In this document: positions 40,953-48,752 of the stretch, one piece after another
Layout of the letters: each line of letters begins with the position of its first letter
Position numbering within the stretch: position 1 is the first letter of the stretch
NCBI GenBank assembly: GCA_964595575.1
Contig: CAZQRA010000015.1
Location: 1-58,208, forward strand
Direction of reading: 5' to 3'
Length of the DNA stretch: 58,208 nucleotides
From: PALSA-612 sp964595575
Lineage (GTDB): Bacteria > Actinomycetota > Thermoleophilia > Gaiellales > Gaiellaceae
The notes under the pieces: model-generated
Databases searched by the model: none
What the model was told of the DNA's origin: nothing
Seen by the model: the letters and a program-made list of their open reading frames with translations, nothing else
Program-made: the position numbers and the translations under genes

Positions 40953-41722
40953 GGAAGCTCGCCTCGCTGGGAGGGGTGCCAGCGCAGGACACGGCGCTCC
41001 AGTGCCACCATGAGGTAGTGGATGACCACCCCCAGGAAGCCGGTGGCGAGCGCCAGCGCGTAGATCTGCTCGGTGAGCCCGAAGGCGCTGGCGTAGTTGA
41101 GTTGGTGGCCCAGCCCCGGCGTGCCCATGAAGAGCTCTGCCGTGAAGGCCAGGATCAGGGCCACCGTGGAGGAGATGCGGAGCCCGGTCACGATGTAGGG
41201 GATCGCGCTGGGGAGGGTGAGTCGATAGAGGCGCTCGCGACGGGGTAGGCCGAACGAGCGAGCGGTGTCCAGCGCGACCGGATCGACGTCGCGCACCCCG
41301 TACATGGTCTGCACGAGGAGCGGCCAGAAGGCGCCGAAGGTGGCCAGGAACACCTCGCTCTTCAGGTTCGTGCCCAGCGTGAGGAAGAGCACCGGGATCA
41401 AGGCTGCGGAGGGGATAGGGCGCAAGAACTCGATGGGGACGCGGAAGGCCCGAGCCGCCAGCTTGCTCGATCCCAGAGCGATCCCCAGCGGTACCGCGAG
41501 CGCTGTCGCCAGGGCAAGCCCGATCGCCCACCCCCGCACCGTCTGGGCGAGGGCGATCCAGAAGGCGCCGGTGCTCATCAGCGACCCCAGCTCCTCGAGG
41601 GTGGCGCTCATGGCCGGCAAGTCTCGCTCCGCGATCACGCCGGCCCGAGAGATGAGCTCCCACGCCCCCAGGAGCGACGCCACCGACAAGAAGGGGATGG
41701 CAAGCTCGGGTACGGCGCCCAT
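40949..41722 (-). CDS. ABC transporter permease, SsuC/TauC type (second of two)
   Basis: Inner-membrane permease of 257 residues with the contact loop DTARSFGLPRRERLYR followed by LTLPSAIPYI. First gene of the operon permease-permease-ATPase-binding protein. I chose ATG 41722; the frame is open upstream to 42184, but that stretch is Arg/Pro/Ser-rich and not protein-like. SsuC-type systems normally have one permease gene acting as homodimer, so two suggest a heterodimeric channel. Confidence 0.86.
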   Translation of the reverse strand: MGAVPELAIPFLSVASLLGAWELISRAGVIAERDLPAMSATLEELGSLMSTGAFWIALAQTVRGWAIGLALATALAVPLGIALGSSKLAARAFRVPIEFLRPIPSAALIPVLFLTLGTNLKSEVFLATFGAFWPLLVQTMYGVRDVDPVALDTARSFGLPRRERLYRLTLPSAIPYIVTGLRISSTVALILAFTAELFMGTPGLGHQLNYASAFGLTEQIYALALATGFLGVVIHYLMVALERRVLRWHPSQRGELP

Positions 41723-42047
41723 CCGTACGGAAAGGCTCCGAGGGCGGGAAGCCGCTACAGCCCCGAGCGACGCTGGGCTCGAGCGGGAGCCGAGCCCGAG
41801 GAGGGCGCTCCTCGTCGTCTGCGTCGACCCAGGGCTGGTCGAGGGATCGGCCCCTGCAGGAGTTGGCGTCGCTTGCGACCTCGTCCTGCCGAGTCTCTGC
41901 ACCCCGCCTACTCTACTAGCTGGTGGCTGCGGGGCGCGCCACCAGCTGGGGGCTGCCAGGCGCGACGCGACCCTGGAGCCGTCCTCCGAGCGGCCGGGTC
42001 TCCTCGTCTCAGCTCGTCTCGCTCCGCAGGCGCGGCAGAGCGACGGC
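41723..42047. other. Intergenic region of 325 bases
   Basis: No gene is supported here. It separates the E1 operon from the downstream transporter operon, both on the minus strand. Apart from the hairpin at 41918-41947 nothing was recognised; it should contain the promoter of the transporter operon. Confidence 0.6.
41918..41947 (-). terminator. Hairpin about 100 bases after the E1 operon
   Basis: AGCTGGTGG (41918-41926) pairs perfectly with CCACCAGCT (41939-41947) across a 12-base GC-rich loop. Position fits a terminator for the minus-strand operon ending at 42048, though it lies rather far from the stop. Confidence 0.45.
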
Positions 42048-43034
42048 CTAGCGCGGCTCTGGGAGACCGAGCTGGGAGCGCACCGCGGCGGCGATGTGGG
42101 CCCGGCCGGGGAGGTAGGAGTCCTCGAGCGGGGGGCTGAAGGGGACGGGCGCGAACGGAGCCCCCACCCGCGCGATGGGGGCATCGAGCTCGTCGAAGGC
42201 GGCTTCCTGAACCTGGGCGGCGATCTCCGCTCCGAAGCCGCCGTGCTTGACCGCCTCGTGCGCCACCACCAGCCGGTGGGTTCGCGCCACCGACTGGACG
42301 ATCGTCTCCAGGTCGAGGGGAACCAGGGTACGGGGGTCGATGACCTCGACCTCGATCCCCTCGGCGGCGAGATCGCCGGCAGCGGCTAGAGCCTCGTGGA
42401 CCAGTCGGGAAAGGGCGACCACGGTGACGTCCCGACCGGGGCGGGCGACGCGAGCGCGTCCCAAGGGGATGCGCTCGCTCTCTCCCGTCACCTCCTCGCG
42501 GCGGAAGTAGAGGCTCTTGTTCTCGATCACGACGACGGGGTTGGGATCGGCGATGGCCGAGGCCAAGATACCGGCCACGTCGGCTGCCGTGCTCGGCATG
42601 GCGACCTTGAGCCCGGGAACGTGCGTCAGCCAAGCCTCCAGGCTCTGCGAGTGCTGGGCGCCTCCGCGCTGGCCGGCGCCGCCCTGGGTGCGCACGACCA
42701 GCGGGACCTCGAGCTGGCCGCCGGACATGAAGCGCGCCTTGGCCGCCTGATTGACGAGCTGGTCGAGCGCCAAGGTCAAGAAGTCGATGAACATGATCTC
42801 GATCACCGGGCGTAGCCCGGATTGCGCAGCCCCTACGGCGATGCCGCAGATCGCAGCCTCGCTGATCGGGGTGTTGCGGACCCGGTCAGGCCCGAACTCC
42901 TCGACCAAGCCGGCGGTCGCCCCCCACGGTCCCCCTTCGGCCACGTCCTCGCCCAGGACGAGCACGCGGGGATCGGCCCGCATGGCGCTAGCGAGAGCGT
43001 TCCTGATCGCCTCCAGGTAGGTGATCTGCGTCAC
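42048..43034 (-). CDS. 2-oxoacid dehydrogenase-type E1 beta subunit (pair 1)
   Basis: Transketolase-family beta subunit of 328 residues with VLVLGEDVAEGGPWGATAGL, RVRNTPISEAAICGIAVGAA, GGAGQRGGAQHSQSLEAWLTH, VAMPSTAADVAGIL and the C-terminal VEVIDPRTLVPLD. It completes the thiamine diphosphate site of the alpha subunit encoded just before. GTG start at 43034 overlaps the alpha stop (GTGA). Acetoin dehydrogenase and branched-chain 2-oxoacid dehydrogenase E1 are the closest families; no E2 or E3 gene follows. Confidence 0.87.
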   Translation of the reverse strand: MTQITYLEAIRNALASAMRADPRVLVLGEDVAEGGPWGATAGLVEEFGPDRVRNTPISEAAICGIAVGAAQSGLRPVIEIMFIDFLTLALDQLVNQAAKARFMSGGQLEVPLVVRTQGGAGQRGGAQHSQSLEAWLTHVPGLKVAMPSTAADVAGILASAIADPNPVVVIENKSLYFRREEVTGESERIPLGRARVARPGRDVTVVALSRLVHEALAAAGDLAAEGIEVEVIDPRTLVPLDLETIVQSVARTHRLVVAHEAVKHGGFGAEIAAQVQEAAFDELDAPIARVGAPFAPVPFSPPLEDSYLPGRAHIAAAVRSQLGLPEPR

Positions 43035-44011
43035 GGGGCGTACACGAGCTCCCCCGTCAGAGCGGCAGGCGGGAAGGGGCTCTCCCGGGCCCGTCGAGCC
43101 GCCGTCTCCACCCGCTCCCGTGCCTCCTCCTCCAGGCGAGCGGCCGTGGCGGCGTCGAGCCATCCCTCGGCCATTCCCCTCCTCTGCAGGCGCAGGATCG
43201 GGTCGAGGGCCTGCCATTCCTCGGCTGCCAGGGCCTGACGGTAGCGCTGGGGGTCGCCCTCGTAGTGGCCGCGCAGGCGGTGGGTCAGGCACTCGAGCAG
43301 CATCGGCCCCCGACCTCGGCGCGCTCTGGCCAGGAAGCGACCGAAGGCCTCGCGCACGGCCACGGCGTCGTTGCCGTCGACGGTCTCTCGGTCGAGACCG
43401 TAGGGAGCCACCGCATCCGACACCCGCTCGACCTTGGTGTGGGCCGAGCGGGGGGTGAACTCGGCGAAGCCGTTGTTCTCGCAGACGAGGATCACAGGCA
43501 GCTCCCACAGGGTTGCCAGGTTCACGGATTCCACGAAGATGCCGGCTTGGACGGCGCCGTCCCCGAAGAAGACGACTGCCACCCGATTGTGGCCCAGGAG
43601 GCGACTGGCGAGGGCGCTTCCCAGCGCCAGGGGAACGTTGCCTCCCACCACCCCCGTGGCCCCCAAGAGTCCATGCTCGACGTCGACCAGGTGCATCGAT
43701 CCGCCTAGGCCTCGGCAGAGGCCGTCGACACGGCCCATGAGCTCCGCCATCAACCGCTCGAGCGGCACGCCCTTGGCGATGGCGTGCCCATGGGCGCGGT
43801 GGCCGCTGTAGACCGCGTCGTCGCTGCGAAGCTGGGTGCAGACGCCGGCAGCGACCGCCTCTTGGCCGACGCTGAGGTGGACGAGGCCGTGCACCTCGCC
43901 GGCCCGTGCCAACTCCCCGACCCGCTCCTCGAACGCCCGGATGAGCCACATGGCGCGAAGGAGCTCGAGGCCGACGTCGGCCTGAAGCCAAGCCTCCGTC
44001 GTCGGGCCCAT
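43031..44011 (-). CDS. 2-oxoacid dehydrogenase-type E1 alpha subunit (pair 1)
   Basis: Thiamine-diphosphate-binding alpha subunit of 326 residues. The cofactor motif runs from FFGDGAVQAGIF to LVCENN, and the family marks LVHLSVGQEAVAAGVC, SGHRAHGHAIAKG and GGSMHLVD are present. It lies 10 bases after the beta subunit of pair 2 and is coupled to its own beta gene. The loop after the thiamine motif (FAEFTPRSAHTKVERV) matches acetoin-dehydrogenase-like enzymes. Confidence 0.87.
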   Translation of the reverse strand: MGPTTEAWLQADVGLELLRAMWLIRAFEERVGELARAGEVHGLVHLSVGQEAVAAGVCTQLRSDDAVYSGHRAHGHAIAKGVPLERLMAELMGRVDGLCRGLGGSMHLVDVEHGLLGATGVVGGNVPLALGSALASRLLGHNRVAVVFFGDGAVQAGIFVESVNLATLWELPVILVCENNGFAEFTPRSAHTKVERVSDAVAPYGLDRETVDGNDAVAVREAFGRFLARARRGRGPMLLECLTHRLRGHYEGDPQRYRQALAAEEWQALDPILRLQRRGMAEGWLDAATAARLEEEARERVETAARRARESPFPPAALTGELVYAP

Positions 44012-44021
44012 GGGCGTCGCC

Positions 44022-45002
44022 TCAGGCTGCCACCGGCGCCGTGCCGAGCGCCTGGCGGACCGCCCCCACGATCTTGGCCTCGTCCGGGAGGAGGTACGCC
44101 TCCATCGGCTCGGAGTAGGGGATGGTGGCGTCGAGGGCGGTGACGATCCCGATCGGCGCCTTCAGCGACCCGAACCCCTGGGACGCCACCTCCGCGGCGA
44201 TCACGGCCGCCGCCGAGGCATGCCGGGTCGACTGGTCGACAACCACCAGCCGCCCTGTCTTCGCCACCGACTCGAGGATGGTGGTCGTGTCGAGGGGAGC
44301 GAGCGTGCGCGGATCGATGACCTCGGCGCTCACCCCCTCGCCGGCCAGGTGCTCGGCGGCGGCCAGCGCCTTGGCCAGCATCCAGCCGATGGCGACGATG
44401 GTCACGTCGCTCCCTTCCCGGGCCACGGACGCCCGGCCGAGGGGAACGACGTACTCGCCCTCCGGGACCTCGCCGTGGTCGAGCGTCAGCAGGTAGTGGT
44501 GGAAGTAGACGACGGGGTTGTCGTCCCGGATCGAGGCCGTCATCAGGCCCTTGGCGTCGGCGGGGGTGGCGGGCGCCACCACCTTGAGCCCCGGAACGCC
44601 CATGAACATCCCGTAGATCGTGCCCGTGTGCTGGCCCGCCCAGCCCGCTGTGAACCCGTACCCGGCCTGGAGGACGATGGGCACCTTGACCTGGCCTCCC
44701 GTCATGCCGTAGAAGCGGGGGGCCTCGTTCACGACCTGGTCCATGGCCACGAGCATGAACTCGGCCATGTAGAGCTGCACCACCGGGCGGAAGCCGGCGA
44801 ACGCCGCCCCGATCGCCATCCCGATCTCCGCCGTCTCGGAGATGGGCGTCACGCGCACCCGGTCAGGACCGAAAGCCTTGAGGAAGGGATCGTCCTCGCT
44901 CAGAGCCAGGTTCTGGCCGAAGTAGAGGACGGTGTCGTCGCGCTCCATCTCCTGGCGGATCGCCTCCGCGATCGCCTCGATGTAAGGGAGCTCCCGTGCC
45001 AT
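44022..45002 (-). CDS. 2-oxoacid dehydrogenase-type E1 beta subunit (pair 2)
   Basis: Beta subunit of 326 residues with PYIEAIAEAIRQEMERDD, RVRVTPISETAEIGMAIGAA, VVAPATPADAKGLM and AEVIDPRTLAPLD. It differs strongly from the beta subunit of pair 1, for example in QAGYGFTAGWAGQHTGTIYG where pair 1 has a shorter glycine-rich loop. The two pairs therefore probably use different substrates. ATG 45002 follows its alpha gene by 12 bases. Confidence 0.87.
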   Translation of the reverse strand: MARELPYIEAIAEAIRQEMERDDTVLYFGQNLALSEDDPFLKAFGPDRVRVTPISETAEIGMAIGAAFAGFRPVVQLYMAEFMLVAMDQVVNEAPRFYGMTGGQVKVPIVLQAGYGFTAGWAGQHTGTIYGMFMGVPGLKVVAPATPADAKGLMTASIRDDNPVVYFHHYLLTLDHGEVPEGEYVVPLGRASVAREGSDVTIVAIGWMLAKALAAAEHLAGEGVSAEVIDPRTLAPLDTTTILESVAKTGRLVVVDQSTRHASAAAVIAAEVASQGFGSLKAPIGIVTALDATIPYSEPMEAYLLPDEAKIVGAVRQALGTAPVAA

Positions 45003-45014
45003 GGCATGACCTCC

Positions 45015-46040
45015 TTAGGCGTAGACGTACTGGAGGGCTCTCTCGGGGGCGGGGAGCGGGCTGGCGAGCGCGAACTCGACCGCCTCTTGCATCTCCCTGC
45101 GAGCGGCCTCCAGGATGGCGTCCGCCTCCGCGGCGCTCAACACTCCCTCCGTCACCAGGCGCGCTCGAAAGCGGGGTACTGGATCGCCCCGCTTCGCGGC
45201 CTCGTACTCCTCCACCGCCCCGAAGATGGTGATCGCCTCGTGCTCCGGATAGTGGAGCGGCACGCCGGGCGGGGCGATGATGTTGCCGTGGGCGGAGAGG
45301 CGGTAGACGCGGGACTCGACCAGGGTCGGCCCTTGGCCCGAGCGTGCGCGGTCGACGGCGGCTGACGCCTGCTCGTACACGGCGATCGGATCGCCCCCGT
45401 CCACGGTCACCCCCGGCATGCTGTAGGCCTTCGCCTTCACGGCCAGGGGCTCCCCAGCCGCCGCGTTCGCGTCCTCCTGTTCCACCTTGGTGTAGGCCTG
45501 GTAGCTGTTGTTCTCCATGACGAAGACCACGGGGAGCTTCCACAGGGAGGCGATGTTGAGGGTCTCGTGGAACGCTCCCTGCTTGGATGCTCCGTCGCCG
45601 AAGAAGGAGAGCACGACCTGGCCCTGTCCTCGGATCTGAGCGGCCCAGGCGGCGCCTGCCGCATGGGGGATGCCCTGTCCGACGATGCCCGATGTCCCCA
45701 GGAAGCCCCGCTCGACGTCGGTGAGGTGCATCGAGCCCCCGTAGCCCTTGCAGATGCCGGTCTCCCGCCCGTAGATCTCGGCCATTAACGCCTTGGGATC
45801 GCTGCCGAGGACGATGGGGTAGCCGTGGCAGCGGTAGGTCGTCAGCAGCTGGTCTCCGGGCCGCATCGCGGCCAAGGAGCCGACGATGGAGGCCTCCGCC
45901 CCGTCGGCGAGGTGCGTGTGCCCTCGGATCACCCCGGGGTGCTCCTCGAACGTCCGCTTCACGCGCTCCTCGAACTCCCGGATGCGCGCCATCTGCGTGA
46001 ACATCCAGATCAGTCGCTCGTTGGTCAGCTTCTCAGACAC
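45015..46040 (-). CDS. 2-oxoacid dehydrogenase-type E1 alpha subunit (pair 2)
   Basis: Alpha subunit of 341 residues with RIREFEERVKRTFEE, GHTHLADGAEASIVG, the thiamine motif from FFGDGASKQGAF to FVMENN, and GGSMHLTD. GTG start at 46040 has AAAGGAGCC upstream and overlaps the TIM-barrel gene by 8 bases. The usual phosphorylation-loop sequence of mitochondrial E1 is absent, as expected in bacteria. Confidence 0.87.
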   Translation of the reverse strand: MSEKLTNERLIWMFTQMARIREFEERVKRTFEEHPGVIRGHTHLADGAEASIVGSLAAMRPGDQLLTTYRCHGYPIVLGSDPKALMAEIYGRETGICKGYGGSMHLTDVERGFLGTSGIVGQGIPHAAGAAWAAQIRGQGQVVLSFFGDGASKQGAFHETLNIASLWKLPVVFVMENNSYQAYTKVEQEDANAAAGEPLAVKAKAYSMPGVTVDGGDPIAVYEQASAAVDRARSGQGPTLVESRVYRLSAHGNIIAPPGVPLHYPEHEAITIFGAVEEYEAAKRGDPVPRFRARLVTEGVLSAAEADAILEAARREMQEAVEFALASPLPAPERALQYVYA

Positions 46041-46944
46041 CTAGGCTCCTTTCCCGCGCGAGGGCGAGCTGGGCGCTCGTCGCCTCGTAGGCGCGCTCGA
46101 AGATCTGCTCGATGGGAAGGCGTCGCAGCTCCTCTGACAGGACCTCGACTCCCCAGGGGCCCTCGTAGCCGAGCTCCCGGCACACGGCCACGTACTCGGG
46201 TATCGGGAACTCTCCCTCGCCGGGAAGCCGGCGGCGATTGACGACCTCGTCCAGCCGGTCCTCGGCGTACTCGTAGGGGCCGTCGCTGAGCTCGACCCAG
46301 CACAGGTAGCGGGGGGGAATGCGGCGAAGATCCTCGGGCTGGAGCCTCATCTTGCCGAGGTGCCAGGTATCGAGCGCAAGACCCCCGTTCGGCGCGTCTG
46401 CCCCCTGCACGACGGCGAGGGCCGTGTCGAGGTCGTTCACGTTGACGTCGTACGGCATGACCTCGTAGACGATGGTCGCATCCGTGTACCGGGCCGCATC
46501 GGAGCAGAGCTCGGCGAATCCCTCCACGATCCGCGGCAGCTCGCAGCGCGTGCCCATGATGTTGCCGGCCTTGATGTGGTGGGCGGGAAGCTCGGCTGCA
46601 GCCTCGAAGAGGAGCCGGCGGGTCCTGTCGGCGACCCGGCGGCGCTCGTCGGCGGGGTCGAGGAACCAGTCCCCCAGGAACTCGAGCTCGAGGTACCGAA
46701 GCCCGTAGTCATCGAGTAGGCGCCTCACCTCGGCCAGTGTCCTCGTCTCCAGGATGTGCTCGAGGTCGGCGTGCCAGAGCCCGATACCGCTGAAGCCGAC
46801 GCGCGCGGCCTGCTCGCAGCGGTCCTGGAGGTCGAAGAGGCTCCACTCTCGACCCACGTGCACCTCTACCGGGCCCGAGGTCGTCCAGTACAGGGCGATG
46901 AGATCGTCGGGTCGGCTCACTCGCCAAAACCCTAACGTCTGCAT
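46033..46944 (-). CDS. Xylose-isomerase-like TIM-barrel protein (sugar phosphate isomerase/epimerase family)
   Basis: AP_endonuc_2-fold protein of 303 residues. Expected metal ligands fall in IVYEVMPYDVN (Glu), LALDTWHLGK (Asp, His) and WGVEVLSEELR (Glu). Members isomerise or epimerise sugars and keto acids, dehydrate inosose or act on hydroxypyruvate. First gene of the operon that continues with the two E1 pairs, so its product may feed a thiamine enzyme. Specific substrate not evident. A 98-base region divides it from the divergent GMC oxidoreductase. Confidence 0.8.
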   Translation of the reverse strand: MQTLGFWRVSRPDDLIALYWTTSGPVEVHVGREWSLFDLQDRCEQAARVGFSGIGLWHADLEHILETRTLAEVRRLLDDYGLRYLELEFLGDWFLDPADERRRVADRTRRLLFEAAAELPAHHIKAGNIMGTRCELPRIVEGFAELCSDAARYTDATIVYEVMPYDVNVNDLDTALAVVQGADAPNGGLALDTWHLGKMRLQPEDLRRIPPRYLCWVELSDGPYEYAEDRLDEVVNRRRLPGEGEFPIPEYVAVCRELGYEGPWGVEVLSEELRRLPIEQIFERAYEATSAQLALARERSLGV

Positions 46945-47042
46945 GGGAGCTCTGCCAGCAGCGGTCCGCGCGTAGCGCGCCTCGGGGGGCTCGTCTAAGA
47001 TGCGCCCAAAGATCTCCGCTGTCAGGCGTCCAGGGAGGCTCT

Positions 47043-48620
47043 GTGGTGGCTGATTACGTGATCGTGGGAGCGGGGTCGGCGGGGTGCGTGCTCGCTGCCC
47101 GTCTCAGCGAAGATCCCGACGTGGAGGTGGTCGTGCTCGAGGCCGGGGGGCCCGACACGGCAGCCGAGGTGCGTATCCCGGCCATGTTCCCGCTCGCCTT
47201 CAAGTCAGGCTTGGACTGGGACCTGCTGGGAGAAGCCGAGCCCGGCCTGGGTGGGCGGAGGCTCTACCTGCCCCGGGGGCGGGTGATCGGTGGGTCGAGT
47301 TCCATCAACGCCATGATCTACCTCCGCGGCCACCGGGAGGACTTCGACGAGTGGGCGGAGATGGGGTGCGCTGGGTGGTCGTACGACGAGGTGCTGCCGT
47401 ACTTCAAGCGCTCCGAGGACAACGAGCGGGGCGAGAGCGAGTTCCACGGGGTGGGCGGTCCTTTGGCCGTGTCCGACAGCCGCTCGATGAGCCCGCTGGT
47501 CGACGCCATGCTCGAGGCGGCGGTCGAGGCCGGGTACCCCCTGATCGAGGATCTGAACGTGGATCGCCCGGAGGGCGTGGGACGCTTCCAGCTCACGCAG
47601 CGGAACGGCTTGCGCTGCAGCGCCGCCGACGCCTTCCTCCACCCTGCCTCAAGGCGCCCGAACCTCAAGGTGATCGACTGCGCGCTGGTGGAGCGGATCC
47701 TGATCGAGGGCGACCGCGCGGTTGGGGTCGAGTACGTCCGTTGCGGTACCCGTGAGACCGTGCGAGCGGAGCGCGAGGTGATCCTCTCCGCCGGCGCCTA
47801 CCAATCGCCGGTGCTCTTGATGCTGTCCGGCATCGGGTTGCCGGAGGAGCTGCAGCCGTTCGGGATCCCCGTGCGACAGGAGCTGCCTGTCGGCCGCAAC
47901 CTCCAGGACCACTGCATGGTCAACCTCAACTACCTCACCGATCGGCCGGGGCTGTTCGGGATCTTCACCCCCGAGAACTTCTCCCTCCTCGAGAAGGAGG
48001 GGCGGGGTCCGCTCAGCTCGAACTACCCCGAGGGGGGTGGCTTCTTCCGTACGCGGCCGGGCCTTTCGGCGCCGGACGTCGAGTTCCACTTCGCCGCCGC
48101 CCCCTTCTTCGACGAAGGGCTGACGCCTCCCCCGGACAACGGCTACGCCTTCGGGCCGGTCGTGATCAAGCCGACCTCCCGCGGCAAGGTCTCCCTGCGT
48201 ACGCCTCGGCCGGACTCCAAGCCCAAGGTGCTCTGCAACTTCCTGACGACGGAGGAGGATCGGGCCAGCATGGTCGCGGGGGTGCGCATCGCTCTGGAGA
48301 TCGCCCGACAGCCGGCGCTGAGAGCGATCGAGCGGGAGCCCCTGAGCGTTCCTGCCTCGGACTCGGAGAAGGACATCCTGGAGTGGGTGCGTCGGGCAGC
48401 CCAGACCGTGTACCACCCGACGTCCACCTGCGCCATGGGGGCCGTCGTCGACTCGGAGCTTCGCGTGTACGGGGTCGAGGGCCTGCGGGTCGTCGATGCC
48501 TCGGTCATGCCCAAGATCACCAGGGCGAACACGCACGCGGCCACGCTCATGATCGCCGAGAAGGCGGCCGACCTCATCCTGGGAAAGGCGCCGCCCGAGA
48601 GGGCAAAGGCTGCTGCTTGA
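47043..48620 (+). CDS. GMC-family choline dehydrogenase-like flavoprotein
   Basis: FAD oxidoreductase of 525 residues with the Rossmann start VGAGSAGCVLAARLSEDP, the LPRGRVIGGSSSINAMIYLRG signature beginning near residue 78, SAGAYQSPVLLMLSGIG, and the active-site residues in YHPTSTCAMG and RANTHAATLMIAEKAAD. It is of the choline/aryl-alcohol/PEG dehydrogenase type and differs from the Cys-containing GMC gene at 28041. GTG 47043 (or 47046) follows an AGGGAGG site. Substrate unknown; a hairpin follows the stop. Confidence 0.86.
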   Translation: MVADYVIVGAGSAGCVLAARLSEDPDVEVVVLEAGGPDTAAEVRIPAMFPLAFKSGLDWDLLGEAEPGLGGRRLYLPRGRVIGGSSSINAMIYLRGHREDFDEWAEMGCAGWSYDEVLPYFKRSEDNERGESEFHGVGGPLAVSDSRSMSPLVDAMLEAAVEAGYPLIEDLNVDRPEGVGRFQLTQRNGLRCSAADAFLHPASRRPNLKVIDCALVERILIEGDRAVGVEYVRCGTRETVRAEREVILSAGAYQSPVLLMLSGIGLPEELQPFGIPVRQELPVGRNLQDHCMVNLNYLTDRPGLFGIFTPENFSLLEKEGRGPLSSNYPEGGGFFRTRPGLSAPDVEFHFAAAPFFDEGLTPPPDNGYAFGPVVIKPTSRGKVSLRTPRPDSKPKVLCNFLTTEEDRASMVAGVRIALEIARQPALRAIEREPLSVPASDSEKDILEWVRRAAQTVYHPTSTCAMGAVVDSELRVYGVEGLRVVDASVMPKITRANTHAATLMIAEKAADLILGKAPPERAKAAA

Positions 48621-48644
48621 GGGAGCGATCCCACGACCGCTCCC
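48621..48644 (+). terminator. Hairpin terminator after the GMC gene
   Basis: GGGAGCG (48621-48627) pairs perfectly with CGCTCCC (48638-48644) around a 10-base loop, starting right after the stop codon. Confidence 0.55.
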
Positions 48645-48739
48645 GATCTCGCCGGGGCCCCGTGGGGGGTAGCGCGCCTGTCCGCGGCCGGCGTCGAAGG
48701 CAAGACGCTCGTTCCAGCGAGCCGGCTCGGTCGCCATTC

Positions 48740-48745
48740 TAGAAT
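48740..48745 (+). promoter_or_regulatory. -10 box for a leaderless acetoacetyl-CoA synthetase transcript
   Basis: TAGAAT is a good -10 hexamer, followed by 7 bases and the GTG at 48753. No ribosome binding site exists before this GTG. It is the best of the four similar -10/start arrangements noted in the window. Confidence 0.5.
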
Positions 48746-48752
48746 TGCCGTT

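Noticed and set aside
40949..42184. An N-terminal extension of the second SsuC-type permease up to 42184
   Set aside because: The added 150 residues are Arg/Pro/Ser-rich and lie partly across the hairpin and the E1 beta stop; the ATG at 41722 gives a normal family length.
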